From: Trichobilharzia regenti
Lineage: Eukaryota; Platyhelminthes; Trematoda; Strigeidida; Schistosomatidae
Length of the DNA stretch: 64,000 nt
Direction of reading: 5' to 3'
NCBI GenBank assembly: GCA_944472135.2
Contig: OX235270.1
Location: 43,648,352 to 43,712,351, forward strand
In this document: in pieces, positions 10,655 to 20,639 of the stretch
Numbering within the stretch: position 1 is the first letter of the stretch
Layout of the letters: each line of letters begins with the position of its first letter
The notes under the pieces: model-generated
Told to the model about the DNA's origin: nothing
Database searches by the model: none
What the model saw: only the letters and a program-made list of their open reading frames with translations
Translations under genes and position numbers: made by a program

Positions 10655-12780
10655 TTTACTATTGCACTAAACATCTGAAAACTGGACCAAAATTAGATAA
10701 CCGTATGACAGCGAAATACGACTATAAAATGAAGAATCGAAATCAACCATTGTAGTTGAACTAACAGAAACTTATGAATACAATTTTATCTTGATAAAGT
10801 CATAGAGTGTTGTAGCGGTAAATAATTCCCCAAAATTATTGACCACAGCAATCACTCATTGGATGCTGACCACCACTGTTTAAGTCGACTTGTTTAGCTG
10901 AAGGCTTCCGGTCAAGCATCCCCGCCATTTGGTACCTCGTCGTGCCACGTGCACGATCACTAGCTAGCTAAGCGTTCGTCTAACGGCTTGTTTTGGTTCC
11001 TAAATATATCGCTTGGTTTGGACGATCAATTATTTGCTTTTGCTTTGTCTTTGGTACGCGAGAATAAATTAATTAGAAGTTGTTGAACGAGATATCCGTC
11101 GACCTCTAAAGTGTTATACAGTAATGTTTACTTATGACATTTCTAGAACAGTTTTTTGCCCATAATCATATCAAGGTGCTCACATACTCTACCACACTGC
11201 CCAAATTATATCCTTATATCAATAACATCAAATGGATTTATTCAGCGAGAACTTCGAGGAGCATAAAATTTTTTCTAGAGAAATCATGCGAAACGATTCC
11301 TACAGGCCATTCGCACTTCCGGAGCAGAAGTCAAGTTACTGTAGTCAAAATAATCATCTCTTAATGCGCAAAACCTAAGTATTTTTAAATTCGCGTAAGA
11401 CAAAGATCAGTGCGGTATTTATCTTAATTATTTATCACGTCCATTTTTCCAAAAGCAAACTTTCAGCAGAAATATTTGATTAATTTTGAGCTGCTACAAG
11501 TGATGGGAGTAAGGTTTATTTTGTACAGAGTTTAGATAAACTGGTGTGATAAGCGGGCTGGTTACATAGGAACTGTAGGACTTAACTTGCAGGTACTATC
11601 TAAGGGATTAATTTTCACAGAAGCGACAAGTGAGTTACTAAAACACCACTGATCTCGCACCAACATGTTAAGATGCTGAACAAGCCCGCAATGCCGATGT
11701 TGAGTATAGTATGTGTGTACTGCTGCACAAAATATATGATTTTCGTTGTTAAACTGTTGGCTTGACACTAGTACCACTGCGATTAATAGAACAGATTTTC
11801 ATTAGACCAGTGAATAAAAAAGCCATTTCGACAATAGTATGGCGCAGGATCCTAACAATTATGATGAATAAACGGACGGAGAACTAGGAGAGTATATTAG
11901 AATATTTTGTTAATACGCTTTAAGTGCGGAACAGATGAGAAGTCTCCGATGATGAAACTACGAGTGAGGTAAGTAATTCTGGGTAGTGGAAAGATACTTT
12001 AAAACAAGCGTAGTGACTAAACTTCAGCTCGAGAGTAGATTTACAACACTTTGTTTTCCTGCTGCAACACCATTCACACTCCCAGAGTTTCAATAAACGA
12101 CCCAGACTCCTCTAGCAAGTATTGGTGCATATATATTTTGTGGGATCCGGAAAATGATCATAGGTTCAGGATAATCTGGTGAAGAAGTTACTGACAACAA
12201 TATTCTTTGTTCACTAATCAGTCTTCTAAGATCTAAACATTTTCTAAGGAGGCAATGTTGGACTAATATGTCGGTTTTTGAGGCGACGGTGTCAATATCT
12301 AGATTTAACGCATTTATTTGGCAAGCATTTTTCGAAATGATTTGAAGTGATCAATTTTCACAACACTGTCTTGACTTTTTAGAATTAAAAGCACTTCTGC
12401 TTGTCAAGAAACGACGAGTTGGGCATCCAAAGTTGGCACAGTAGATATCTAAGAAGAGGAGCTGAGGGTTTATGAGCAGCCATCGAGCTAATACTAAAGA
12501 GAGCAGCAGACAACAGAAAGAGGTGAAGATATCGAAGTCCGATGGTCTAATCACAAATGAAGGCAATAATACTATCATATTATGGAAAGCACAGTTCTTA
12601 ACTTTGACAGCGAAATTACATAGTTCAATAATTACACTGTAGAGCCTTCACTGATTCGCCGAAATTAAGTGGAACTGTGAGGTTCTAGAGCTTTATGATT
12701 ACGCTGCATATTACAGATGAATGATTATCTCCGTCGACGAAGTGTTAAAGCTGAACAAGATACAGGCATCCGGCAATAGG
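10655..12780. other. Upstream flank of the ORP9-like gene, no gene seen
   Basis: About 2.1 kb with only short, unrelated open frames. The ORP9 promoter and any 5' non-coding exon should lie here, but I see no clear core element. No transposon is recognised. Confidence 0.5.
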
Positions 12781-12899
12781 TGTCAGCCACGTCTCGTAAA
12801 CCGTTAATGCCCAGCTCTTGCTACGCTCGGGCTCAAGCTGTCGCTTGAAGTTTCTCAGAAACGCTTAGTAATAACGAAAGAAAATACCAAAACACCAAT
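12781..12899 (-). repeat. Solo BEL/Pao LTR (type B), first part, split by an insertion
   Basis: This part starts TGTCAGCCACGTCTCG and matches the type B LTRs at 25891, 29507 and 34285 up to position 12899, where the plus-strand BEL element begins. It continues at 16937-17175. Together the parts make 358 bp, the exact length of two intact type B LTRs. No internal region is attached, so it is a solo LTR. The flanks ATAGG (12776-12780) and ATAGT (17176-17180) fit a target duplication with one later change. Confidence 0.9.
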
Positions 12900-13227
12900 T
12901 GTCAATGGAGTTGAAGATTGAACGATCGATTCTTGGTTGTTTGCTCAAAATCAACTTCCTCAATTTTCGCGGAGGCATCAATACGACAGTCATCGTCTCA
13001 TCGGTCGCTGTTCAGAAAGAAGAGTGAAACATCGTCAGAAACCTTAGTTTGCTTAGTTCGTTTATTCCTTTTATATGTTGGTGTAACAATAAAGAAATAA
13101 CAAGCGGCAGATCGGTGTTTTGGTTTTTGCGTCCGTTATAACTAAGCGTTTCTGAAACTTCAAGGAACAGCGTGGGCCCGAGCGTAGCGAGAGCTGGGCA
13201 TTAACGGTTTATGAGACGTGATTGACA
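12900..13227 (+). repeat. 5' LTR of BEL element 1 (type A)
   Basis: This 328-bp LTR starts TGTCAAT and ends ATTGACA. It contains AATAAA near 13089 as a likely polyadenylation signal. It differs from the 3' LTR at roughly seven positions by eye, suggesting a fairly recent insertion. Its middle differs from the type B LTRs while both ends are shared. A hairpin (GTTTC/GAAAC) follows directly in the internal region. Confidence 0.93.
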
Positions 13228-13371
13228 GTTTCTGACGATGGAAACAGATCTGGCGGATTCAAACAGTTGGTGAAAGTTTGGATAGTCGCCGTTCATCTTT
13301 CCTGGTGCCGGTCAAGTCCTCTTTGAACAAGCAATATCTGGAACTTTTTTGGAATTGGGTCAAGTTCAACA

Positions 13372-15327
13372 ATGCCTGGGTCAAAGAAGGGACAGAGTGT
13401 CTTGGATGCAAACAGGAAAGTAAGTCATGGTGACTTGTCTGTTAATTGTAACGATGTGTCTGATGTTAAGCATGACATGGTTGATGTTACTGTTTCGCCG
13501 TTCAGGGATAATAGGAACATCAAACTCCCTAAATTTGAACCACGGTGTTTTGATGGAAACCCGGCCGATTATTTACAATTTGTAAAGGAGTTTGAGATCA
13601 TGTTGAGTGGTTTTTTATTAAATGATGAATTGAAGTTAATGTATTTGATGAGATATTGCACTGGAGATGCTGCAAGAGCTATACAGTGCTGTAAGTTTAT
13701 GAAGCCAAAAGAGGGCTACTACGAGGCTATGAGCATATTACGTCAAAGGTTTGGAAGACCTTCGATGATTGCAGGGAAATTATTCGAGGCTGTTAAGGGT
13801 AATGGTGGTCAATTACAGGATGACTCCCAGGCACTCACTGAGTTTTTAGATAATTTGCTAATTTACAAGAATGGAATGATTTCGATGAATCGCATGAGTG
13901 ACCTCAACTCGAGTTTTATACTAGAAGTAATAGCAAGACGTCTACCTACTCGACTGCAAAGGAAGTGGGTGAAGATGAGCTCCCGTATGGAGGATGAGGG
14001 TATCGAGCCAAAGTTTGATGATATCCTGAAACTGGTAAATACTAGTGTCAATCAATCTATGAGCAAGTTTTCCAGTCTATTAGATCTCACCCCTAGAATA
14101 GAGCAGTCTGAGATTAAAATGCAATCATTGATGACGAGTAGGCCTCAGAGAGGTGGATATCGAGAAGACTCCATGATGTCTAGTAATGCATATAGACCTA
14201 GTGAGTGTAACAGGTTTCGTAGTACATCCTCAACAGATAAGTTACAAGATGCAAGACAAACACGGTTGTGTTTTACACGTGTGCAAGAGGTGCATACAGA
14301 AGTGAACTGTGAACCAGTGAGCAAGTTCAGTGATAAGCTAAATGTAAACTCCAGGCCTGACTCCGAATTGTGTGACGATAACGGTGCGGTGAAGAAGTCT
14401 GTAGTTGCAACTGGTAAGCCGTTGTTGAATAGAGTGTCACAGAATAGAGTTACTGCTTCAGAGTGCAGTTCTGACTCTACAAGTTTACAAGGTATTACTA
14501 GTCAGAGTGAAGATATAAAACCTTTAATGATTTGTGAGGAGGAACCAAAATTGTCTACTTCTGTTATTAAAGAGTTTGAAAATGATGAAGTTGACGGTAA
14601 AGTGAATATTCGTGATAATGATCATGATACTTCAGATTTGTCTTTGGTTGATCATTATGAGATGAGGGATATGCCTACTACTGCTAAGTTAAATAAAGGT
14701 TCTGTACAACTACAACGTGAAGTAGAATTGAACGCAGATGCAGTTCCAAAAGGTGTGCATACTTGTGAGACAGTCAGTGTAATTGATCAGCGTGTAGCCC
14801 ACCTATCATCAGATGATAGTGCTAAACCCGAACTAGTAGTGAAAGACAGCAGTGGTGGTAATCTTGCAGTTGGACAACTATCTGAGAGCCGAACAAGAAC
14901 AGCTTCTGATCCACCACTAAGTTCATCACCTTGTGTCACTCAGTCATCGTTGGTGCTGTCATCCACAATGAAACAGACACCCATCAACTCAAGTATCTTG
15001 TGCAATGACTATGATAGTATTAGTTCGTTTGAAAGGACGAAAAATAATGGTCAGTTTAGTGTGGATAAGCCAAGTGTAAAGGAGAGAGTAATTGTTAAAT
15101 TGACTTGCACGAATAAAGGCATTTCTAGTTTCAAGTTACTATTTGAATGTTATTATCTTTGGTGTAAATTACTCTGTTTCTACGCTTGGTTGATGAGATA
15201 TGTCGTGTGTTTGTTGGTCATCTATATTCTACGATACAATGACATGGGCGTGTTGCCGTTCAGATTTGAGGATATAGCTGATAGAAGGAAGTTAGCAAAT
15301 GAACTCTGCGACGATTTTCCAACCTAG
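13372..15327 (+). CDS. Gag-derived 651-residue protein of non-autonomous BEL/Pao element
   Basis: The intact ORF starts MPGSKKGQSV. Residues 1 to about 260 are almost the same as the gag of the autonomous element at 29902-34140 (for example NIKLPKFEPRCFDGNPADYL and ARRLPTRLQRKWV). The gag zinc knuckle is degraded: the partner has CFSCLKIGHTKWNC, and here the stretch is CFTRVQEVHTEVNC, which loses the second cysteine. Residues of about 300-560 are Ser/Thr/Asp-rich, look disordered and match nothing I know. The last 85 or so residues follow the partner's RNase H-integrase linker (pattern LF..YY..W.KLL...AWL.RYV) but contain a long hydrophobic run. A broken second copy is at 27404-29361. Confidence 0.85.
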   Translation: MPGSKKGQSVLDANRKVSHGDLSVNCNDVSDVKHDMVDVTVSPFRDNRNIKLPKFEPRCFDGNPADYLQFVKEFEIMLSGFLLNDELKLMYLMRYCTGDAARAIQCCKFMKPKEGYYEAMSILRQRFGRPSMIAGKLFEAVKGNGGQLQDDSQALTEFLDNLLIYKNGMISMNRMSDLNSSFILEVIARRLPTRLQRKWVKMSSRMEDEGIEPKFDDILKLVNTSVNQSMSKFSSLLDLTPRIEQSEIKMQSLMTSRPQRGGYREDSMMSSNAYRPSECNRFRSTSSTDKLQDARQTRLCFTRVQEVHTEVNCEPVSKFSDKLNVNSRPDSELCDDNGAVKKSVVATGKPLLNRVSQNRVTASECSSDSTSLQGITSQSEDIKPLMICEEEPKLSTSVIKEFENDEVDGKVNIRDNDHDTSDLSLVDHYEMRDMPTTAKLNKGSVQLQREVELNADAVPKGVHTCETVSVIDQRVAHLSSDDSAKPELVVKDSSGGNLAVGQLSESRTRTASDPPLSSSPCVTQSSLVLSSTMKQTPINSSILCNDYDSISSFERTKNNGQFSVDKPSVKERVIVKLTCTNKGISSFKLLFECYYLWCKLLCFYAWLMRYVVCLLVIYILRYNDMGVLPFRFEDIADRRKLANELCDDFPT

Positions 15328-15340
15328 GGCGTCAACCTGA

Positions 15341-15381
15341 GAAGGGTTGTAGGCGTACTGGTGTAAGTCCTACAATTCTTC
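15341..15381 (+). other. 41-nt RNA hairpin repeat, copy 1
   Basis: Arm GAAGGGTTGTAGG (15341-15353) pairs with CCTACAATTCTTC (15369-15381) over 13 positions including two G-U pairs, closing a 15-nt loop, CGTACTGGTGTAAGT. It lies just after the ORF stop in the element's 3' region. Confidence 0.85.
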
Positions 15382-15534
15382 AAAGGGTAGCGCATCAATG
15401 AGCAGTCCAATGTGCTTGGTGTATGATCTTGTACATATGTTCATATTGTATATACTGAATTGATATCATCTGTCATCTAGCTGTTGGTAATTCTGTTTGT
15501 GTCCGGACGACTTCCACTTGGATCATCAACCTGA

Positions 15535-15575
15535 GAAGGAATGTAGGCGTACTGCTGTAAGTCCTACAGTTCTTC
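15535..15575 (+). other. 41-nt RNA hairpin repeat, copy 2
   Basis: Arm GAAGGAATGTAGG pairs with CCTACAGTTCTTC at 12 of 13 positions around the loop CGTACTGCTGTAAGT. Flanking bases (ATCAACCTGA before, AAGGGTAG after) are also shared with copy 1. Confidence 0.85.
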
Positions 15576-15684
15576 AAGGGTAGTTTGTCGTGTCAGAATC
15601 CACAACATTTGATGTGTTGATTGTACATATGTTTGTGTTAAATAATTGTGTGAGTTCCAATTATTGTAATTGTTGGTTAATCTT

Positions 15685-15812
15685 TTTTTTTTTTTTTTAT
15701 TAGCTTTATTCCAAATCAGTACTTGTGATACAGAATGGAATTCTCAGCATTTTACTACAATATTGCATCCAGTTTTTACATTAACAATAAATAAAGTTCT
15801 ACATAGTTCTAC
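15685..15812 (-). mobile_element. 128-bp poly(A)-tailed retroinsertion inside element 1
   Basis: On the minus strand this is a short sequence ending GGAATAAAGCTAATAAAAAA with a long A run. A 5-bp repeat, ATCTT, flanks it at 15680-15684 and 15813-15817. The second element copy has the uninterrupted empty site at about 27040-27060. The end resembles the minus-strand repeat at 48828-48965 (GTGGAATAAAGTGATTATT). It is probably a LINE or SINE 3' end of unknown family. Confidence 0.85.
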
Positions 15813-15859
15813 ATCTTGTTTGTATCCCGACATTCCACAACTTACAATCGTCAACCTGT

Positions 15860-15900
15860 GAAGGGTTGTAGGCGTACTGGTGTAAGTCCTGTAATTCTTC
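15860..15900 (+). other. 41-nt RNA hairpin repeat, copy 3
   Basis: Arm GAAGGGTTGTAGG pairs with CCTGTAATTCTTC at all 13 positions, four of them G-U, around the loop CGTACTGGTGTAAGT. The arm changes from copy 1 (CTACAA to CTGTAA) replace Watson-Crick pairs with wobble pairs. Confidence 0.85.
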
Positions 15901-16569
15901 GAAGGAATTCCATCGAGACACGATCTGCGAGTTTGTGTGTACTGTATGTATATATGTGTGGTGTGTCATATCAATTGGTGTTTTTTGGATTCATTGTGTT
16001 TACTTGTTGTTTTCGTACCTCGTTGTTATTACGTAATTTCGTTAAAATTTTCGTCGTGATTATTTCTGAAGTTGTTTCGAGTCTTCTACATCCATGAATG
16101 AATTGATTGATGTTAAGGATAGCAGATGGGTCGTATACGCCGGGGAGGCTAGGCTATTGCTGAGAATGAAATGCACACGGAGATAATTGTTAGCTGCGGT
16201 CCGACACGCCGGGGAGAAAGAGTGTAAACGACTGAGGCTCGCATGCGTCACCGCTACTAGAACTGAGGCAGAATGAGTGACAAGCGATTTCAGTGGTAAT
16301 TGGTAGTGAGTAGATAAGAGGATGTGCGTAGAGTATCGTGAGGTGCTGCCATGGTCACGTTGCATTCTGCAAGAGTCATTCTAGCAAGTGGCGATTGCCT
16401 TGCAACAGGATGCCTTTAACTGGAGGCGCAGGTCGTCATTGATGTGTGAGATTGTGCTGTGGGTATGCTTGTGGTGTGTTGGCTTTTCTGTTTGTTTTCC
16501 ATTTCAGCTCTGTCCGTGTGACCCAGGTTCTCGCACTGGCATCCAAGTCAACGTGTATTGGTCGTGAAG

Positions 16570-16603
16570 GAAAAAAGGGTTGGATCCCTTTTTTGGTGGG
16601 GAG
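16570..16603 (+). promoter_or_regulatory. Polypurine-type tract before the 3' LTR
   Basis: GGAAAAAAGGG, a short spacer, then TTTTTTGGTGGGGAG directly abut the 3' LTR start TGTCAAT at 16604. The same block precedes the 3' LTR of the second copy (complement, 26247-26280). This is the expected place for plus-strand DNA priming. It was assigned by position, and the purine run is short. Confidence 0.6.
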
Positions 16604-16931
16604 TGTCAATGGAGTTGAAGATTGAACGATCAATTCTTGGTTGTTTGCTTAAAATCAACTTCCCCAATTTTCGCGGAGGCATCAATACGACAGTCATCGT
16701 CTCATCGGTCGCTGTTCAGAAAGAAGAGTGAAACATCGTCAGAAACCTTAGTTTGCTTAGTTCGTTTATTCCTTTTATATGTTGGTGTAACAATAAAGAA
16801 ATAACAAGCGGCAGATCGGTGTTTTGGTTTTTGCGTCCGTTATTACTAAGCGTTTCTGAAACTCAAAGGAACAGCGTGGGCCCGAGCGTAGCGAGAGCTG
16901 GGCATTAACGGTTTATGAGACGTGATTGACG
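16604..16931 (+). repeat. 3' LTR of BEL element 1 (type A)
   Basis: 328 bp, from TGTCAATGGAG to ATTGACG, where the last base differs from the expected A. It carries the same AATAAA signal as the 5' LTR. It is followed by the CCAAT target duplication and the rest of the disrupted solo LTR. Confidence 0.93.
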
Positions 16932-16936
16932 CCAAT

Positions 16937-17175
16937 TGTTGACTCGAGGATTCTTTATTGTTACACCAACATATAAATCACGTATGTCTAATGTCTGTGA
17001 ACAAGTATTACAATAATAAATCACAATATTACTTCTGACGGTTGTCTCCTGACTTCTTTCTGAACAGCGAACGATGAGACGATGACTGTCGTATTGATGC
17101 CTCCGCGAAAATTGGGGAAGTTGGTTTTGAGCAAACAACCATGAATTGATCGTTCAATCTCAACTACATTCACAA
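16937..17175 (-). repeat. Solo BEL/Pao LTR (type B), second part
   Basis: This continues the LTR broken at 12899, from TGTTGACTCGAGG to ACATTCACA. It aligns with the remaining 239 bp of the other type B LTRs. Confidence 0.9.
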
Positions 17176-18384
17176 TAGTTCTAACTTAGAGGCTAAGAGA
17201 CGACCAATCAAGAAGTATACATTGGGCAACTTCGGAATCCGGTTTGAGAGTGCACTGCAGATTCAAGCATCTGCATTTAGTATGAGAATGTGACAGTTAA
17301 ATGTAGAAACAGTGGTTGATTGTGATGAGACAAAGAGATAACAGTATTTTTCCGAAAGTACCAGATACATTGAGGGTTGCGACACATTCCGCTAAGGCGG
17401 GTGACGGCTCTTCCTTTGACCACAAATGGCCTGAAAGCAGTTTCGGTTTCAAGGCCACAGCCAGACAATATTTTTCCGACAGTCCAAATCCAGGAATAAT
17501 TGATTAACCTCCGCACTGTGTAAACACTTGAACGAATATGTTTAATAATACATCTGTTGTGCTAAGTGAACATTAAAACGATATCATCTAACTAATGAAT
17601 TTCGATAACTTTATGGTGGATTCCTATGCCTGTAACTAGAAAACAAGTTGGCCCACTAAGTGGTTTTGGATACGTGTTAAAAAAACGTATGAACGAGTAA
17701 CCAGATAATCACGTCATCGCAGAGGAACAAAACTGAGGCTGGCGTAGGTCAGAAACGGTAAAATCTGATTCGTTGTTTGTTTGGCTGAAAGACAGTTAAC
17801 ATTTAGACAATTTCATTTCATATTTTTTGGCTTAAGTATTCATGAAGAATGAAATTCACAGCACATTACGTGGGTTTTGGATTACGTATCGTTTTTATGT
17901 TGTTACATATCTAACCATAAAGTCTTGCATTTTTTAGGACAACAAACTTCTGAGAATGCACAGGTCAGCAAGCGTCAGAATATTCAGGTACACATCCCTC
18001 AAGCTACCGGACAGGCATCATGGGGTTACGGTTACATCCAATACCCAATCCAATATCGTTTTGACGATCTAGTATAAACCAATTTGACTTGTTTATGCTG
18101 GCTACTTGACTGTGAGACAACGTTTCCTTGCCTTCGGCAACTTTCAGCATAGTACTTCCCACTGTCGTATCTTTGGCTGACTCCAAAATGTGTGGCCCTA
18201 GGATTAATTATGTTTCGTTTGTAGTATGCGGTGTGTTGAGTATGTGTTGTTGTTGTGAGTGGAGCTGATCCCTTCACATGTTAGTCTTCCAGTGTTTTCA
18301 ACAAATGAAAAGAGATAATCATAATAACAGATATAAATAATGTAGGCTATTCAGACTAAATACAGAAAAAGAAATAAAGCAAAC
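17176..18384. other. No gene recognised
   Basis: An imperfect repeat pair around a CAGTATTTTTCCGAAAGT-type sequence lies at 17342-17365 and 17466-17490. Open frames on both strands at 17277-17516 and 18004-18277 match no family I recognise. Confidence 0.4.
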
Positions 18385-19483
18385 TTAAAAACAGACAGAC
18401 AATTTAATTTGAAGTTGATGTATGTGTATGTAAATGTATGAAATATCAGTAGTAATAATAATAATTGCAAGTGTACTGGTTGAGTAGTCAGAAGAGTAAG
18501 CCAGGAGAGATTGTGAAGAAGTAAAACGACGAGTTTTTGAGATTTTGAGAGGATAGGCCATTCGGATACAGTTCATGTGTCGCTGCGCGATTGTCCAGAC
18601 TTCCTTTAAAGCTGTCCACCGACGGTGCCGTAGCTGCATCTGCCAGTAAGGAGTTCTTAGGGACGGCAAACCGTAGCTAAAAGAAACGGGAGGGCACTCG
18701 AGTGGTTACCTTCTGGTGAGCTATTTTCCGCGGTTTCTACGAGGAAGCCGGTACCTTCTGAATGGCAGAACACCTTTGTTCGGGCGATTACGGTCATTTG
18801 TCATCTAGTAGGCAGTAATCAAATCCCTCCTAAGCCGACGGTAGCTAAGTGTGAATAGGCCTAATTTCTCTAGCCTTTTATCATACGGTTTATTTTGGAG
18901 ACCAACCAGTCCTTCTGTTGCCCGTCTTCCGACTCTTTGTAAGAGGTTGGCGTCTCTTCAAAGCAGTGGGATCGCAATGATATTATACGCTTCAAGGTGT
19001 GGTCTGGCGTATGTTTTGCTCAACCTTGGAAATAGCTCGGGAGTGAGTGTTCCTAACTGTCTGTGTGTAAAGTGTATGACCGCTTCTGCCCTCGCTACGT
19101 CTCTCGTGTAATTTAAGCCTGTGTCCATTTTTCCGTTAGAATTAGACCTAAGTCACTCTCCGACGTTGTGCAAGACAAGCTACAGTTGCACAGGGTGCAA
19201 CTTGCATTGTGCAGCCAACAGTTGCGTAGCTTCAGTATGTTAAACTATTTCAAAATGAAAGTCATAGGATCGGTCACCACCCAGTCTTCCATAAGCTTTA
19301 GGTCAGCGTGCAGCCTATCTGAGTCTTCTGAAATCCTTATCGCTCTCCAAATCCTCACCTTGGCAGTTTGCAAAATAGTCAGGCAGCCCCAACGGCATGG
19401 TAGGTCATTGGTGAACATCAAAAATACCGGGATAAAGCCCTGCGACACTCCTAATGACGAGCCGTAGCAGGATGATCTGGCTC
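18385..19483 (-). mobile_element. Decayed CR1-like LINE, 3' half of reverse transcriptase
   Basis: Minus-strand traces at 19245-19470 (VFLMFTNDLPC, then KVRIWRAI) match the region around the catalytic motif. The traces at 18800-18900 (RLEKLGLFTLSYRRLRRDLI) match the highly conserved C-terminal motif of CR1-type reverse transcriptases. About 18540-18670 gives the last part. Many stops and frameshifts are present. The N-terminal half continues at 20640-21180, after an insertion of about 1.15 kb. Confidence 0.8.
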
Positions 19484-19489
19484 GATTGA

Positions 19490-19650
19490 CCTAAAGGTGG
19501 GAGGGTGGCGACTGCTAGTCAGCGGATATGATGGTGGGGACATATGAGAACCACCCTTATCTGTGGGACAGCACTCTATTGCTAAGGCTCCTGAGTTCGA
19601 ATGGCTTCTACAAAATGAGAATAGTTAAAAAAAAGTAAAAACTAAAAAAA
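19490..19650. repeat. Dispersed repeat, SINE-like, unknown family
   Basis: GGGAGGGTGGCGACTGCTAG, a GGACAGCA block and an A-rich end with (AAAAGT) sequence are shared, with divergence, with 53688-53810. A GAGTTCGAATGGC stretch resembles a B-box. It lies within the block that splits the CR1 element. Confidence 0.5.
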
Positions 19651-20119
19651 ATAATGAAAAAAGAAATAGAAGTTGAAAATTGCCTAGAGCCGAAGTTTAA
19701 ATGCAAACTCCCGAATGAAAGTAAATGGTATGAGTCCTCTACTTCAGAAAGACACCGAACTGTATACTTCAGAGAAACATATATTACTTGGCCCTCGCTT
19801 TTCTTTTACATACGTAACGCACTCTGACTTTTGTGTTTAACTCCTTTTAAACCTCGTAAGTAGGTGAAATTATCACCTGTCTTTCACTTAAACTAATTGT
19901 TCGCAGGAATGACTGTGGAATATCGGGAGAATAATATTTCTTGTAAAAAACAATAAAAATAATGATGAAACCCATGTCTGTTTTATATTTTGAATTATTA
20001 ACACCTTTTATATACTTTTGCACCTATCTGTCGGTTTTCTTCTATCTTCTTTTCTTTTCAAAGGTACTGCCTTCAACGAAGGTACTGATACAGCGCTGCT
20101 ATTCTCCATTTATTCGTGA

Positions 20120-20606
20120 TATTGCTAGCTCATCTGGTAAATAACGGGACCACCTATATTATAAAATCTGCTGATAAGTTCAAGGTGGGTCTCATAAACA
20201 ACTTGAAATGTCACAAATATGGTGTACTTACAGGTGAATTTAATGTTCAATAGACTTTGAAAGACTTTATGAATCATTTACTGATAAGTATTGTTTATTC
20301 TGCATCTCCTATGTATCACGTCAGCACCTGTGAAGAAATGCTACTTACCTTCCTCAACTAACGCAATCATTTATAATTCCCGCGTGAAATTCACATGTAT
20401 TTTTTTTCAATCACCGTTAAGATTTGACGCTATATCTATTTGCTTATTTTTACACTTCATTTTAAATGTTTCTCTCACATTTACCAGTATTCAACTTATT
20501 TCTAAATTAACAAATCATATTATATATTCCATAAGTTTTAATATGTGTACATATGTTCATGCCTGTAAAAATGGCTGGTTTTTGTTACAGAAATAAAAAT
20601 TATTAT
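20120..20606 (+). repeat. LINE 3'-end-like repeat with (ATT)n tail
   Basis: A non-coding block ends ATGCCTGTAAAAATGGCTGG, then AAATAAAAATTATTATTAA. Similar tails (TGCCTGTA, then (ATT)n) occur three times at 37747-37990. Bases 20293-20480 are repeated inverted at 21670-21916. It lies inside the CR1 copy. The family is not identified. Confidence 0.55.
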
Positions 20607-20639
20607 TAAGTGCAAAATTTCTTTTCGAGTAGGTAGTCA

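Larger units (their letters stand above)
12900..16931 (+). mobile_element. Complete non-autonomous BEL/Pao LTR element (element 1)
   Basis: The element is 4.03 kb, with LTRs at 12900-13227 and 16604-16931. A perfect 5-bp target duplication, CCAAT, lies at 12895-12899 and 16932-16936. One 651-codon ORF fills the 5' half of the interior, and the 3' half is non-coding with three hairpin repeats. Protease, reverse transcriptase and most of RNase H and integrase are absent, so movement would need proteins from an autonomous relative such as the gag-pol at 29902-34140. It inserted into an older solo LTR of a related subfamily, in the opposite orientation. Confidence 0.93.

Noticed and set aside
16060..16365. 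101-codon minus-strand frame, also present at 26614-26805 on the other strand
   Set aside because: It is shared only because both lie in the 3' region of the same BEL family, and it is antisense to the element. Conservation follows from recent copying.
16905..17138. Repeated 77-78-codon frame starting MFAQNQLPQFSRRH, also at 25974, 29591 and 34369
   Set aside because: It lies wholly inside the BEL type B LTR, so its repetition reflects LTR copies, not a gene.
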